Notes under the pieces: model-generated
The model's database searches: none
What the model was told of the DNA's origin: nothing
What the model saw: the letters and a program-made list of their open reading frames with translations, nothing else
In this document: piece after piece, positions 1 to 8,014 of the stretch
Position numbering within the stretch: the stretch's first letter is position 1
Layout: every line of letters starts with the position of its first letter
Assembly: GCF_902779965.1 (NCBI RefSeq)
Contig: NZ_CACZDK010000003.1
Location: 1-64,000 of the forward strand
Reading direction: 5' to 3'
From: Fibrobacter succinogenes
GTDB taxonomy: Bacteria > Fibrobacterota > Fibrobacteria > Fibrobacterales > Fibrobacteraceae
Length of the DNA stretch: 64,000 nucleotides
Made by a program: the position numbers and the translations under genes

Positions 1-33
1 CTCTTCTATTCGTAATGGCTTAAGCTCTAATCT

Positions 34-78
34 CACCCGCATAGCGGGTGGTTGTTAAAGCCGATGCTACGCATCGGC
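34..78. other. Two short perfect hairpins at the window edge
   Basis: Two perfect inverted repeats lie back to back: a 7-bp stem with loop ATA (34-50) and an 8-bp stem with loop TAC (60-78). Neither is followed by a clear T-run. They may end a transcript entering from outside the window or be part of an intergenic repeat. Confidence 0.4.
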
Positions 79-105
79 TTCTTACCTAAAGGACTTAAAT
101 GAAGA

Positions 106-127
106 AGCCCCGGCAAACGCCGAGGCT
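106..127 (-). terminator. Probable terminator of secDF
   Basis: A hairpin (AGCC-C-CGGC, loop AAAC, GCCG-A-GGCT) lies about 70 bases past the secDF stop codon. On the minus strand it runs into a pyrimidine-rich stretch rather than a clean T-run, so it is a moderate terminator candidate. Confidence 0.45.
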
Positions 128-196
128 CTCTAGTCTTAAATCTGTAGCCGCGTGGTTCGGCAGGCTCACCAACCTAAGCGGCGTTCTATAGTCTAA

Positions 197-2821
197 TTAC
201 ACACCCTTCTTGAACTTTTTGCTCCACCAGAGAACGATCGGAGAGCAGACGCACACAGAAGAGTAAGTACCGATAAGGATACCGAAGCACTGAACGAGAC
301 CGAAGTCGCGAATGGAGGAACCACCCTTAACAGCGAGCACCACGCAAACGAAGAGAGTCGTGAGAGAGGTAATCACCGTACGGCTGAAGCACTGGTTCAA
401 AGAGCTATTGACGGTCTGTTCATACTTAGCAGAACCGAAGAGAGCGGTATTTTCACGGATACGGTCGAAGTTCACGATAGTGTCGTTGACAGAGTAACCA
501 ATCATCGTGAGGAGCGAAGCGATCAAGGCACCGTCGAAAGAAAGGCTAAATGCCGAGATAAAGCCAAGCGTAATGATTGTATCGTGGATAAGGCCGAGCA
601 CTGCAGCAACACCGAAGCCAAGGCCGAGCTTACCGAATCGGAACCACACGTAGAGAGCGATGCCGAGCCATGCGAGAATCACAGACAAGATTGCGTTGAA
701 GCGGAGTTCCTTACCGATAGTCGGACCCACAGTGTCCTTAGCCACGATTTCGCACTTCTGGTTAGCGGCTTCGAAAGCCTTAGCCATAGCAAGTTCAAAG
801 GAAGCGTCATCGCCGCGAACGCTGATCTGGTAAGAGTTAGCAGAAGTACCACCGAGAGAACGAACGCGAGCACCCTGGATGCCAGCCTTGCTCAAAGCCT
901 TGTTCAAGTCGGTTTCGTGCTTGGCGTCATCCTGATACTGGATTGTATAGACCTGACCACCCGTGAAGTCGATGCTAAAGTCAAAACCCTTCACAGCAAC
1001 ACATGCGATACTTGCAATAATGAGAATCCAAGAGAAAACCTTGAACTTGCCGCGGTTCTTCATGAGCGGGAGGTTGGCGTTGTTCAAAGCCTTGAAGCCA
1101 GAACCGATAGAGAGCGTTGTTCTGTCGCGCTTAGCAAGTCTCCAGTCGAGAATTGCACGGGAAATCGTGATAGCGCAGAAGAGAGAAGTGAGGATACCGA
1201 TCGTAAGCGTAAGACCGAAACCCTTAACAGAACCCGTACCGATTTTGTACAAAATAAGACCCGTCAAAACAGTCGTCAAGTTGGAGTCCAAGATGGCGCT
1301 GAATGCACGTTCGTAACCCTTGGCCACAGCAGCACGAGCAGTGAGACCGTTCTTGAGTTCTTCACGGATACGTTCGAAAATAATCACATTCGCGTCGAGA
1401 GACATACCGACAACGAGGATGAAACCAGCAATACCCGGAAGAGTAAGCGTTGCGTTGAACACAGACATCACAGCGGCAGTCACGAGAGCGTTAACAACCA
1501 CGCCGATACTTGCGATGAAACCACCGAGGCGGTAGTAAGCAACCATGAACACCAAGCAGAGCAAGAGGCCGATAGCGCCGGAACCGAAGCCCTGGACAAT
1601 GTTTTCTTCACCGAGGGTAGCACCAACGCTGCGGCTTTCGATAATCTGCATCGGAGCCTTGAGAGCACCAGCCTTCAACACGACAGCGAGGCGGTTAGCT
1701 TCGGCCATGTCTTCGAGACCCGTAATCTGAGCTTCACCATTCGGGATACGGTCACGGATGACCGGAGCAGAAATAACCTGATTGTCGAGCACGATAGCCA
1801 TCTGCTTGCCAACGTTAGCGGCAGTCACAGCAGAGAACTTCTTAGGACCAATGCCACCGAACTTGAGGTTCACGGCAACTTCACCAGCGCTCATACCATC
1901 GCTAACGCGGTACGGACGAGCATCCGTGATATCGTCACCGCCCATTTCTGCACGGCGCTTGAGGAGGTAAAGACGCTTGGCCTTGATGTTGGAATCGCGG
2001 CGGAGCTTTTCGAGACCGCTACCGAAAGCGAAAGCGACATCGCGCGGGATGAGCTTCTGGACACCTTCCGTAGCAAGGAGCTTCTTGACCTTTTCGATAT
2101 TTTCTTCAGCAATGAAACCACCGTTGCCGAAAGAAATGAAGAAAGAAGAAAGGGACTGTCCGACCACGTCTGCCGGAGCGGCTTCTGCAGCAGCGGTGTC
2201 CTTCTTTTCTTCAGCCTTAGCAACGCCACCAGCAAGAAGTTCTTCGTCAGACAAAGCCTTTTCCTTAGCTTCCGGAGCCTTCTTGGCAGAATCAACCTTT
2301 GCGGAATCGCTCACCGTAGAATCAGCAATGATATCGGTCGTCTGACGAGTGAGGTAACCATCGATGAGGCCAACAACCTGCGTAAACTTTTCAGATTCAG
2401 CGAGAATCTTGAATTCAAGCTTTGCCGTAGAACCCACGAGCGATTTAGCCGTAGAGTCATCCACACCAGCCAGTTCAACGACAATACGGTCGTCGCCGGT
2501 CGGAGAAATCTGCGGTTCAGAAAGACCGTACTGGTCAACACGGTTACGGATGATTTCGAGAGACTGAGCCTGAATATCCTTGATATCTTCGCCTTCCTTG
2601 AGGCCAGACTGATCAATCTGGAGAGTGATACTCGTACCACCAGCAAGATCCAAACCGAAGTTGATGGACTTTGCACCCATCTTCGGATTTTCCTTGAGGA
2701 AAGTCTTTTGTTCTTCACCCTTCTTGGTGTGAACCTGAATAGAAGGCCATACAGAAATGGCTGAAATAATAATGACTGCGAGAATGACAATTTCTCGAAG
2801 GCCGAATTTATGTTTATTCAT
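197..2821 (-). CDS. secDF: Protein translocase SecDF (fused SecD-SecF)
   Basis: Fused SecD and SecF, the membrane component that uses the proton gradient to help pull proteins through SecYEG on the periplasmic side. The SecD half begins with a membrane helix and the DLAGGTSITLQ motif, has a periplasmic domain, then the five-helix bundle with GMSLDANVIIFERIREE. The SecF half starts near residue 600 (DFSIDFTGGQVY) and repeats the helix bundle (GYSVNDTIVNFDRIREN). Between the SecD periplasmic subdomains is a charged, Ala/Lys/Glu-rich insert of about 70 residues. The ATG at 2821 is chosen over an upstream TTG because AAGGG lies seven bases before it. SecD and SecF are separate proteins in many bacteria; fusions are also known. 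No yajC is visible. Confidence 0.95.
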   Translation of the reverse strand: MNKHKFGLREIVILAVIIISAISVWPSIQVHTKKGEEQKTFLKENPKMGAKSINFGLDLAGGTSITLQIDQSGLKEGEDIKDIQAQSLEIIRNRVDQYGLSEPQISPTGDDRIVVELAGVDDSTAKSLVGSTAKLEFKILAESEKFTQVVGLIDGYLTRQTTDIIADSTVSDSAKVDSAKKAPEAKEKALSDEELLAGGVAKAEEKKDTAAAEAAPADVVGQSLSSFFISFGNGGFIAEENIEKVKKLLATEGVQKLIPRDVAFAFGSGLEKLRRDSNIKAKRLYLLKRRAEMGGDDITDARPYRVSDGMSAGEVAVNLKFGGIGPKKFSAVTAANVGKQMAIVLDNQVISAPVIRDRIPNGEAQITGLEDMAEANRLAVVLKAGALKAPMQIIESRSVGATLGEENIVQGFGSGAIGLLLCLVFMVAYYRLGGFIASIGVVVNALVTAAVMSVFNATLTLPGIAGFILVVGMSLDANVIIFERIREELKNGLTARAAVAKGYERAFSAILDSNLTTVLTGLILYKIGTGSVKGFGLTLTIGILTSLFCAITISRAILDWRLAKRDRTTLSIGSGFKALNNANLPLMKNRGKFKVFSWILIIASIACVAVKGFDFSIDFTGGQVYTIQYQDDAKHETDLNKALSKAGIQGARVRSLGGTSANSYQISVRGDDASFELAMAKAFEAANQKCEIVAKDTVGPTIGKELRFNAILSVILAWLGIALYVWFRFGKLGLGFGVAAVLGLIHDTIITLGFISAFSLSFDGALIASLLTMIGYSVNDTIVNFDRIRENTALFGSAKYEQTVNSSLNQCFSRTVITSLTTLFVCVVLAVKGGSSIRDFGLVQCFGILIGTYSSVCVCSPIVLWWSKKFKKGV

Positions 2822-2879
2822 TTGTAATCCCTTAAAAGGCATTAAACATACTAGTTGCGGGGTCAAATTTAGAAAAAAA

Positions 2880-3211
<332 letters not shown>

Positions 3212-3253
3212 AGTCGGAAGTAGACGGTAGGAAGTAGGAAGTAGGAAGAAAAA
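3212..3253. repeat. Heptad array, AGTAGGA-type
   Basis: Six units in strict 7-base register: AGTCGGA, AGTAGAC, GGTAGGA, AGTAGGA, AGTAGGA, AGAAAAA. The same unit reappears at 4601 and, inverted, at 11976. Confidence 0.85.
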
Positions 3254-3317
3254 AGCGTTTCTGTCATGCCCGCCACCGAGAAGGCATCTCCCATCCTGCA
3301 GCGAAGCGGTCTCAGTA

Positions 3318-3345
3318 ACTAGAAACTCAGAACTCTTAACTCATT
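3318..3345. repeat. Heptad array overlapping the GH13 stop codon
   Basis: Four units in 7-base register (ACTAGAA, ACTCAGA, ACTCTTA, ACTCATT). The last two include the final codons and the TAA stop (3336-3338) of the GH13 gene, so the array extends into coding sequence. Confidence 0.75.
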
Positions 3346-4595
3346 TCAAACAACGGATCTGGCTTTGCATCCGAAATCGCAAGCGTCATTTTCTTCTTGC
3401 CCAGAGTTCGAACAAGCTCCAACCGTCCGACGTTGTACGAAATTTCAAACACACCGTCACGCAGCACACTTTCCCTGTTACGAAGTGCAATCAAGCCCTT
3501 CAAATACTCAAAGACAGGCGCTTTCTGCATTTCCGCAAATTTATCCCACGGGAACGCCCTACGATTGTCCGGATCCTTACCGCCCAACATGCCGATTTCG
3601 TCACCATAGTAAACACACGGTGCGCCCGGCAAAAAGAACAGAATCGCAAGCGCCAGCTTCACGCGCTGTAAATTAGAACACGGGAGTGACGCCAAGCGAA
3701 TCGTATCGTGGCTCCCGAGCAAGTTCATCGGCACGCCGAAACGCCCCTTCGGGAACGCCTCACGCAAACGCTTTGCAAACTCGGCAAGATCAATCGGCTT
3801 TTCATCAAAGAGATAAGCGAGCACCGCCTTGCGCAAGGGATAATTCATCACGCCGTCAAACTGGTCGCCCTGCAACCAGCGCGAAGGCTCGTCCCAAATT
3901 TCACCGACAATATACGCATCCGGATTAATCGCCTTGATGCGGCGGCGGAATTCCTGCCAGAAGCTATCGTCGTCTATCTCGTTCGGAACATCAAGGCGCC
4001 AGCCGTCAATGCCGCGCCTCATCCAGTATTCGCCCACCGAGAAAAGGTAATCACGAACGTCCGGATTATCCGTATTGAATTTCGGGAGCGCAGGGTATCC
4101 CCACCAGCAATCGTAATTGGGCTTGCCGGAATACGCATGCAGCGGCCAGCCATGCACATGGAACCAATCCACATACGGAGAATTCTTGCCCAGTTCCATC
4201 AAGCTGTTAAACTGAAAAAATCCGCGAGAGCAATGATTGAACACGCCATCCAGAATCACGCGAAGCCCAAGCTTGTGCGCTTTTTTAACGAGCTTATCGA
4301 AATCCTTGAGCGTCCCCAGCACCGGGTCAATTTCAAAATAATCGACCGTATGGTAACGGTGGTTCGAATTGCTCTTGAAAATCGGGCAAAGGTAAATCGC
4401 ATTCACACCCAGCGACGCAATATATTCAAGCTTTTCGCAAATGCCCGCAAGGTTCCCGCCAAACATGTTTTCACGGGTTGGGAGTGTCGTCCAATCCACG
4501 AACTTCCCGACCGCCTTGTACTTCGCACTACGGCAAAAGCGGTCCGGAAAGATTTGGTAGAAAATTGCGTCTTTGATCCAGGTAGGGAATGTCAT
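3336..4595 (-). CDS. GH13 alpha-amylase family glycosidase, cytoplasmic
   Basis: A 419-residue GH13 enzyme acting on alpha-glucans. The four family regions are visible: DGVFNHC (region I), GWRLDVPNE with the nucleophile Asp (region II), VGEIWDE with the acid/base Glu (region III) and LLGSHDT (region IV). There is no signal peptide and no N-terminal CBM34-like module, so it is probably a cytoplasmic neopullulanase- or maltodextrin-glucosidase-like enzyme. MalQ lies upstream on the same strand about 330 bases away, suggesting joint processing of maltodextrin or stored glycogen. There is no clear ribosome site: a heptad array ends six bases before the ATG. Exact substrate cannot be told from sequence. 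Confidence 0.88.
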   Translation of the reverse strand: MTFPTWIKDAIFYQIFPDRFCRSAKYKAVGKFVDWTTLPTRENMFGGNLAGICEKLEYIASLGVNAIYLCPIFKSNSNHRYHTVDYFEIDPVLGTLKDFDKLVKKAHKLGLRVILDGVFNHCSRGFFQFNSLMELGKNSPYVDWFHVHGWPLHAYSGKPNYDCWWGYPALPKFNTDNPDVRDYLFSVGEYWMRRGIDGWRLDVPNEIDDDSFWQEFRRRIKAINPDAYIVGEIWDEPSRWLQGDQFDGVMNYPLRKAVLAYLFDEKPIDLAEFAKRLREAFPKGRFGVPMNLLGSHDTIRLASLPCSNLQRVKLALAILFFLPGAPCVYYGDEIGMLGGKDPDNRRAFPWDKFAEMQKAPVFEYLKGLIALRNRESVLRDGVFEISYNVGRLELVRTLGKKKMTLAISDAKPDPLFEMS

Positions 4596-4600
4596 GATTT

Positions 4601-4656
4601 AGTAGGAAGTAGGAAGTTAGAAGTTTGCAGTAAACAGTGGTTAATGGTTAGGGTTT
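4601..4656. repeat. Heptad array abutting the GH13 start codon
   Basis: Eight units in 7-base register: AGTAGGA, AGTAGGA, AGTTAGA, AGTTTGC, AGTAAAC, AGTGGTT, AATGGTT, AGGGTTT. It begins five bases upstream of the GH13 ATG on the minus strand, so it occupies the leader where a ribosome site would be expected. Confidence 0.85.
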
Positions 4657-4693
4657 TGTCATCCTCGATGCGAAGCATAGGGGATCCAGTGAA

Positions 4694-4743
4694 GGTATGA
4701 GGTATGGGCTCGCACCTACGGTGCTTTGGGGTATGAGGTATGA
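4694..4743. repeat. Two GGTATGA heptad pairs
   Basis: GGTATGA-GGTATGG at 4694-4707 and GGTATGA-GGTATGA at 4730-4743, separated by 22 bases. This is a short, interrupted member of the 7-base-period family in the malQ-GH13 spacer. Confidence 0.6.
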
Positions 4744-4788
4744 GCTATTGTAATAAGAAAGCTCAATAGCGTGCAAAACGAGCGTCGC

Positions 4789-4810
4789 AAAAATATGCTT
4801 GCATATTTTT
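4789..4810. terminator. Perfect A/T-rich hairpin between malQ and the GH13 gene
   Basis: AAAAATATGC and GCATATTTTT form a perfect inverted repeat with a 2-base centre. On the minus strand its 3' arm ends in TTTTT, so it may terminate malQ. The adjoining bases 4770-4785 match, inverted, a box at 7351-7366 (CTCGTTTTGCACGCTA), so the hairpin may instead belong to a dispersed repeat. The rest of 4811-4922 shows no gene. Confidence 0.5.
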
Positions 4811-4922
4811 ATGACCAAGTGCAGCCGCGAACACCGAAAGCGTCAAAAGCCCTGCAAAGCAAGGCGCCCTCAAAGCGAGTTTACAAGTGACCTCATAGCC
4901 CAAAGCGAAGCGAGCCCAACTC

Positions 4923-6896
4923 CTAAATTTTCCAAAGGGCGCGGGCTTTGCGTTCTTCAACAAGCTTGCTGATTTCTGCGATTAGGCCTGAATTCGCAAG
5001 CATGTCCTCGACACTGCACGGAGTGCGATAAGTCCAGTTCTTGCCACCAACCGTTCCCGGAATATTAACACGTTCTTCCTTCGGATCGCAATTCGAAAGC
5101 GAAGCAGATAGCGCAAAGTAATCCTGAATCGGCGGAATGCAGAACAAACTATTTGCAGTAAACACATGCGAGAGAATATCACGAACCACCGGCGGAGTAA
5201 GCTTTTCGGGCGCAACACCCGACAAACCTGCATGAGACCAATAGAAAGCCTTGTCAAAATCTGACTCTTCCCAAAGACCACGCAAAGTCGAGGTATCATG
5301 GCAGCTCGTCGTGCAAACGGAAAGACGCGGGTATTCGTCCATGCTGTAATACGGAGAATACGGCACATTCCAATTGCGCGCCCAGCGTTCAATACGCAAC
5401 GACATGATGTCGAGTTTCTTGAGCACGGTCGGTACGCACGGAGGCACGGCACCAAGGTCTTCGGCGCAAACAAGCATATCCGTTTCGTTCGCAAGCACAG
5501 ACAAAAGTTTCATTGCATTTTGTTCCCAAAGTGCATTCTGTGCCTGCTCGTTTTGGCCAATCAAGTCATGTAGTTTGTCTTGTTCATTCTGCGGGAGCGT
5601 AAAGAGCACCGGCTGGTTGTACCAATACCAATACGGATAATACGTATTTTCATCACCCGTCGGGATAAACACGCGGTTCCAATAAACACGAAGCAAGGAA
5701 TCCTTGACTTCTTGCGGTTCATCCAAAGCAAGAATCGCTTTTTCGGACAACAGATCCGATTTAATAACAAATCGGTCGGTCGTTCCCTGCAAATTTTCAA
5801 AATACAGCGAAAGAAGTCTATCCGTTTCGTCACCGATAAATTCACGCAACTGTTCCACAGAGAAATTCGGACGACGCAGATATTCCAACGATTCGCGGCA
5901 GAACCCCGCATTGCGGAGCACATCCCACGTCAGCGGGATAGACGGCTGGAAACGGCCCAAGATGCCGGTCGATTCCTGTTCGGGGATAGCCCAAATGCGG
6001 AAGAACCCGAGCACATGGTCAATGCGGTATGCATGGTAGAACTTGCTAGCTTGTGCCAAACGACGGCGCCACCAGCCAAAGTCATCGGCTTCGAGAACAT
6101 CCCAACGGTAAGTCGGGAAGCCCCAGTTCTGGCCACCGTAGCTGAACATGTCAGGAGGTGCGCCAGCGCGGTCAGCAAGCGAGAAATACTTGCGGTCAAA
6201 CCAGACATCGGCACTGTCTTCGTTGATGAGGATAGGCACATCGCCCTTGAGACGCAGTCCAAGCTTCGAGACTTCGTTCACGGCGGCAGTAAACTGCCCT
6301 TCGGCGGTGTACTGCATCCAAGCCTGGAACAGCACATCCCTGTAATTTTTCATCCAAAGTTTATCGATATCAGCAGCGGATGGATTCTGGAACTTTTTCC
6401 AATCCTTCCAGCTAGCTTCGTTGTTCTGCGCCTTGAGCGTGCAATAAACGCAATAGGACTTGACCCAAGAGTTCTTGTCAATCCAGGCAAGGAGCTTCTT
6501 TGAGGCCTTCAAGACATCGTACTGATTATCAAAAATCTTGCGAAGGATGGCCCGCTTCCATGTGGTGATGCGGTAGTAATCCACACGTTCAATATCGGCA
6601 AACTGCGCGCGGGCCTTTTCAATTTCAGCTTCGAACGAAGAAGCCCCCTCAACAGATTGCACATTGATAAATACGGGGTTCAACGCAAATGCGCTGCGGG
6701 CACTATAAGGGCTCGGTTCAGAACCTGTATCGTTAACAGGCAAGAGCTGAATAATGTTAAATCCGCAGAACTTGGACCATTGGGCAAAAGGAATCAAATC
6801 CAGAAATTCGCCTATGCCAATGCTGTGCTTGCTGTGAAGACTAAAGAGAGGAACGGCAACGCCGGTTTGAAAAGAAGTTAAATCACCATATCGCAT
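4923..6896 (-). CDS. malQ: 4-alpha-glucanotransferase (amylomaltase), GH77
   Basis: MalQ moves alpha-1,4-glucan segments between maltooligosaccharides in the cytoplasm. Family signatures are present: N-terminal LLPVNDTGSEPSPYSARSAF, a catalytic-nucleophile region YRIDHVLGFFRIW, CAEDLGAVP around the acid/base Glu, and SCHDTSTLRGLWEE near the C-terminus. The 657 residues fit the longer bacterial form. There is no signal peptide. The start codon at 6896 follows a weak, AT-rich leader without a good ribosome site. With the GH13 enzyme downstream it makes a small alpha-glucan metabolism pair, plausible for an organism that stores glycogen. A terminator-like hairpin (6957-6976) separates it from the short peptide gene upstream. 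Confidence 0.93.
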   Translation of the reverse strand: MRYGDLTSFQTGVAVPLFSLHSKHSIGIGEFLDLIPFAQWSKFCGFNIIQLLPVNDTGSEPSPYSARSAFALNPVFINVQSVEGASSFEAEIEKARAQFADIERVDYYRITTWKRAILRKIFDNQYDVLKASKKLLAWIDKNSWVKSYCVYCTLKAQNNEASWKDWKKFQNPSAADIDKLWMKNYRDVLFQAWMQYTAEGQFTAAVNEVSKLGLRLKGDVPILINEDSADVWFDRKYFSLADRAGAPPDMFSYGGQNWGFPTYRWDVLEADDFGWWRRRLAQASKFYHAYRIDHVLGFFRIWAIPEQESTGILGRFQPSIPLTWDVLRNAGFCRESLEYLRRPNFSVEQLREFIGDETDRLLSLYFENLQGTTDRFVIKSDLLSEKAILALDEPQEVKDSLLRVYWNRVFIPTGDENTYYPYWYWYNQPVLFTLPQNEQDKLHDLIGQNEQAQNALWEQNAMKLLSVLANETDMLVCAEDLGAVPPCVPTVLKKLDIMSLRIERWARNWNVPYSPYYSMDEYPRLSVCTTSCHDTSTLRGLWEESDFDKAFYWSHAGLSGVAPEKLTPPVVRDILSHVFTANSLFCIPPIQDYFALSASLSNCDPKEERVNIPGTVGGKNWTYRTPCSVEDMLANSGLIAEISKLVEERKARALWKI

Positions 6897-6950
6897 GGTT
6901 AAAATATAACTCTAATTTTGCAAAAGAAGTTTTTAAAATACAAGCAAATA

Positions 6951-6976
6951 AAAAAAGGCCCGGAAAAACCGAGACC
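6951..6976 (-). terminator. Terminator of the first 20-residue peptide gene
   Basis: On the minus strand GGTCTCGG, loop TTTTT, CCGGGCC (one bulge) is followed by seven T. It lies 32 bases past the stop codon of the peptide gene. The second copy has the same spacing but a different stem sequence, followed by the same TTTGCTTG box. Confidence 0.75.
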
Positions 6977-7008
6977 ATTTCCTACTCCTAATCAATCTTC
7001 AAAAAAAA

Positions 7009-7071
7009 TTATGCACGCTTGGAATATTTCTTAAAGCTTTTAATCAAGAGGGCGGCGAGAATGCAGTACAT
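7009..7071 (-). CDS. 20-residue cationic hydrophobic peptide, copy 1
   Basis: This encodes MYCILAALLIKSFKKYSKRA. Residues 2-10 are hydrophobic; the tail has five Lys/Arg and no acidic residue, giving a membrane-seeking cationic profile. AAGGAG sits eight bases before the ATG, a sigma70-like promoter lies upstream and a hairpin terminator downstream, so it looks like a complete single-gene unit. Copy 2 (7543-7605) differs in seven codons: five changes are silent, one is Lys/Arg and one Tyr/Asn, the pattern expected if the protein is under selection. I do not recognise the family. It could be a type I toxin-like peptide, a membrane-protein partner or an antimicrobial-like peptide. A leader peptide for malQ is less likely because a terminator intervenes. 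Confidence 0.75.
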   Translation of the reverse strand: MYCILAALLIKSFKKYSKRA

Positions 7072-7101
7072 TATTTAGACTCCTTGTTTTTGACGGCGCC
7101 A

Positions 7102-7130
7102 ATATTAACAAAGTTTTACTAACACGTCAA
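7102..7130 (-). promoter_or_regulatory. Sigma70-like promoter of peptide gene copy 1
   Basis: On the minus strand TTGACG (7125-7130) and TAATAT (7102-7107) are separated by exactly 17 bases. A palindromic GGCGCC follows just after the -10 box, then AAGGAG and the ATG. The arrangement is conserved in copy 2. Confidence 0.75.
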
Positions 7131-7248
7131 GGTATTTTTGTATATATTTCGGCAACTTTTTTGACAATTTGTCCACGAAACTTTTACAAGACTCCCTTCA
7201 AAAATGAAACTTGCAAAGTTTCGAACAAAACATGGCATCGCACTGCAC

Positions 7249-7409
7249 GCGGGCGGGGCCCCAGCTCAGAGTGGATGCTTTCAGCATCAGCAATTACGGC
7301 TCAGCTATGTTTGCACAAGTGCAACCGCAGCATTCGCCTTTGATGCTACACTCGTTTTGCACGCTACTGCGAAGGAATTGCCTTGGCCGACGCTCCCATT
7401 TTCACAACG
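7249..7409. repeat. Scaffold repeat, copy A (constant boxes, variable hairpins)
   Basis: Shared boxes with copy B are GCGGGCGGGGCCCCA (7249-7263), TTACGGCTCAGC (7294-7305), GCAGCATTCGCCTTT (7327-7341) and GGCCGACGCT (7385-7394). Between them lie perfect hairpins special to this copy: GATGCT/AGCATC (7274-7288) and TTGCAC/GTGCAA (7311-7324). Small ORFs across it have no ribosome site and are judged spurious. Confidence 0.65.
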
Positions 7410-7490
7410 ACAATCATACAAGCCCTTTAATTAAGCATATCGCCTCGCATTACCACATACAAAGAAAAACTTTTTCCTAAAACAAGCAAA

Positions 7491-7509
7491 GCCACGGGAA
7501 ATCCGTGGC
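7491..7509 (-). terminator. Terminator of the second 20-residue peptide gene
   Basis: GCCACGG, five-base loop, CCGTGGC lies 33 bases past the peptide stop codon, followed on the minus strand by TTTGCTTGTTTT. The stem differs from that of copy 1 although the position and following box are conserved. Confidence 0.7.
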
Positions 7510-7542
7510 ATCGCATTCAGTTAGAGAGAGAAACTTTATCCG

Positions 7543-7605
7543 TTAAGCGCGCTTAGAATTTTTTCTAAAGCTCTTGATCAAGAGGGCGGCGAGAATGCAG
7601 TACAT
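7543..7605 (-). CDS. 20-residue cationic hydrophobic peptide, copy 2
   Basis: This encodes MYCILAALLIKSFRKNSKRA, a paralogue of the peptide at 7009-7071 on the same strand 534 bases away. AAGGAG lies seven bases before the ATG (a second AGGAG lies further upstream). The promoter TTGAAA-17-TATCAT and a hairpin terminator complete the unit. Codon differences from copy 1 are mostly silent (ATC/ATT, AAG/AAA, TCT/TCC, CGC/CGT, GCT/GCA), which argues that it is translated. The hydrophobic start and +5 tail suggest membrane association. Function is unknown. The ORF is too short for ordinary gene finders and could be missed in annotation. Confidence 0.75.
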   Translation of the reverse strand: MYCILAALLIKSFRKNSKRA

Positions 7606-7644
7606 TATTTTACTCCTTTTTACTCCTAGTTTTTAACGGCGCCA

Positions 7645-7673
7645 ATGATAACAAATTTTTACTAACGTTTCAA
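7645..7673 (-). promoter_or_regulatory. Sigma70-like promoter of peptide gene copy 2
   Basis: On the minus strand TTGAAA (7668-7673) and TATCAT (7645-7650) are 17 bases apart. The spacer CGTTAGTAAAAATTTGT is nearly the same as in copy 1, and GGCGCC again follows the -10 box. Confidence 0.7.
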
Positions 7674-7711
7674 GGGGGAAAAATATAAATTTGGCCAAAT
7701 TTTTTGAAACG

Positions 7712-7728
7712 TGCATTTTACAAATGCA
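7712..7728. other. Perfect 7-bp hairpin before scaffold repeat B
   Basis: TGCATTT, loop TAC, AAATGCA, immediately before the second scaffold repeat. It has no T-run and its role is unknown. Confidence 0.4.
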
Positions 7729-7735
7729 AAAGCAT

Positions 7736-7863
7736 GCGGGCGGGGCCCCATACTTAATCCCATCCTGGCGCAAGCGCCAACCTTACGGCTCAGCAATGGG
7801 GCAGCAAGCAGCCCCGCTGCGTTCGCCTTTTAAGGTTGTGGCCAACGCTTTATTCTCTCAACG
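7736..7863. repeat. Scaffold repeat, copy B
   Basis: It has the same boxes as copy A: GCGGGCGGGGCCCCA (7736-7750), TTACGGCTCAGC (7783-7794), GCTGCGTTCGCCTTT (7816-7830) and GGCCAACGCT (7840-7849). Its hairpins occupy matching places but have other sequences: TGGCGC/GCGCCA (7766-7779) and GGGGC/GCCCC (7798-7815). Stems are kept paired while their bases differ. Confidence 0.65.
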
Positions 7864-8014
7864 TTTTTCTGCTTTCTCTTTTTATAACAATATCCCGCTC
7901 TTACCGTTGTCATGATCCGCGTATGGGGACGGCATCGCCATTCACGCGAACAAATCCACGATTTCACCCATTATATTGCAATCTCCGGAGTGGAAATTTG
8001 GTAAATTATGTGGC

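Noticed and set aside
584-2764. Long plus-strand frame of 726 codons opposite secDF
   Set aside because: It lies wholly antisense to a well-supported gene, its translation has no family features, and codon bias of the real gene explains the open frame.
4763-4963. 66-codon minus-strand frame between malQ and the GH13 gene
   Set aside because: It overlaps the malQ end in another frame, contains the repeat hairpin and has no ribosome site.
7009-7071. Copy 1 peptide as a leader peptide attenuating malQ
   Set aside because: A terminator with T-run separates it from malQ, there is no amino-acid-specific codon run, and an equal unit exists at copy 2 without any downstream gene of that kind.
7161-7480. 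Overlapping plus-strand frames of 60-89 codons in the peptide-gene spacer
   Set aside because: They read through scaffold repeat A, lack ribosome sites and have no counterpart in copy B.
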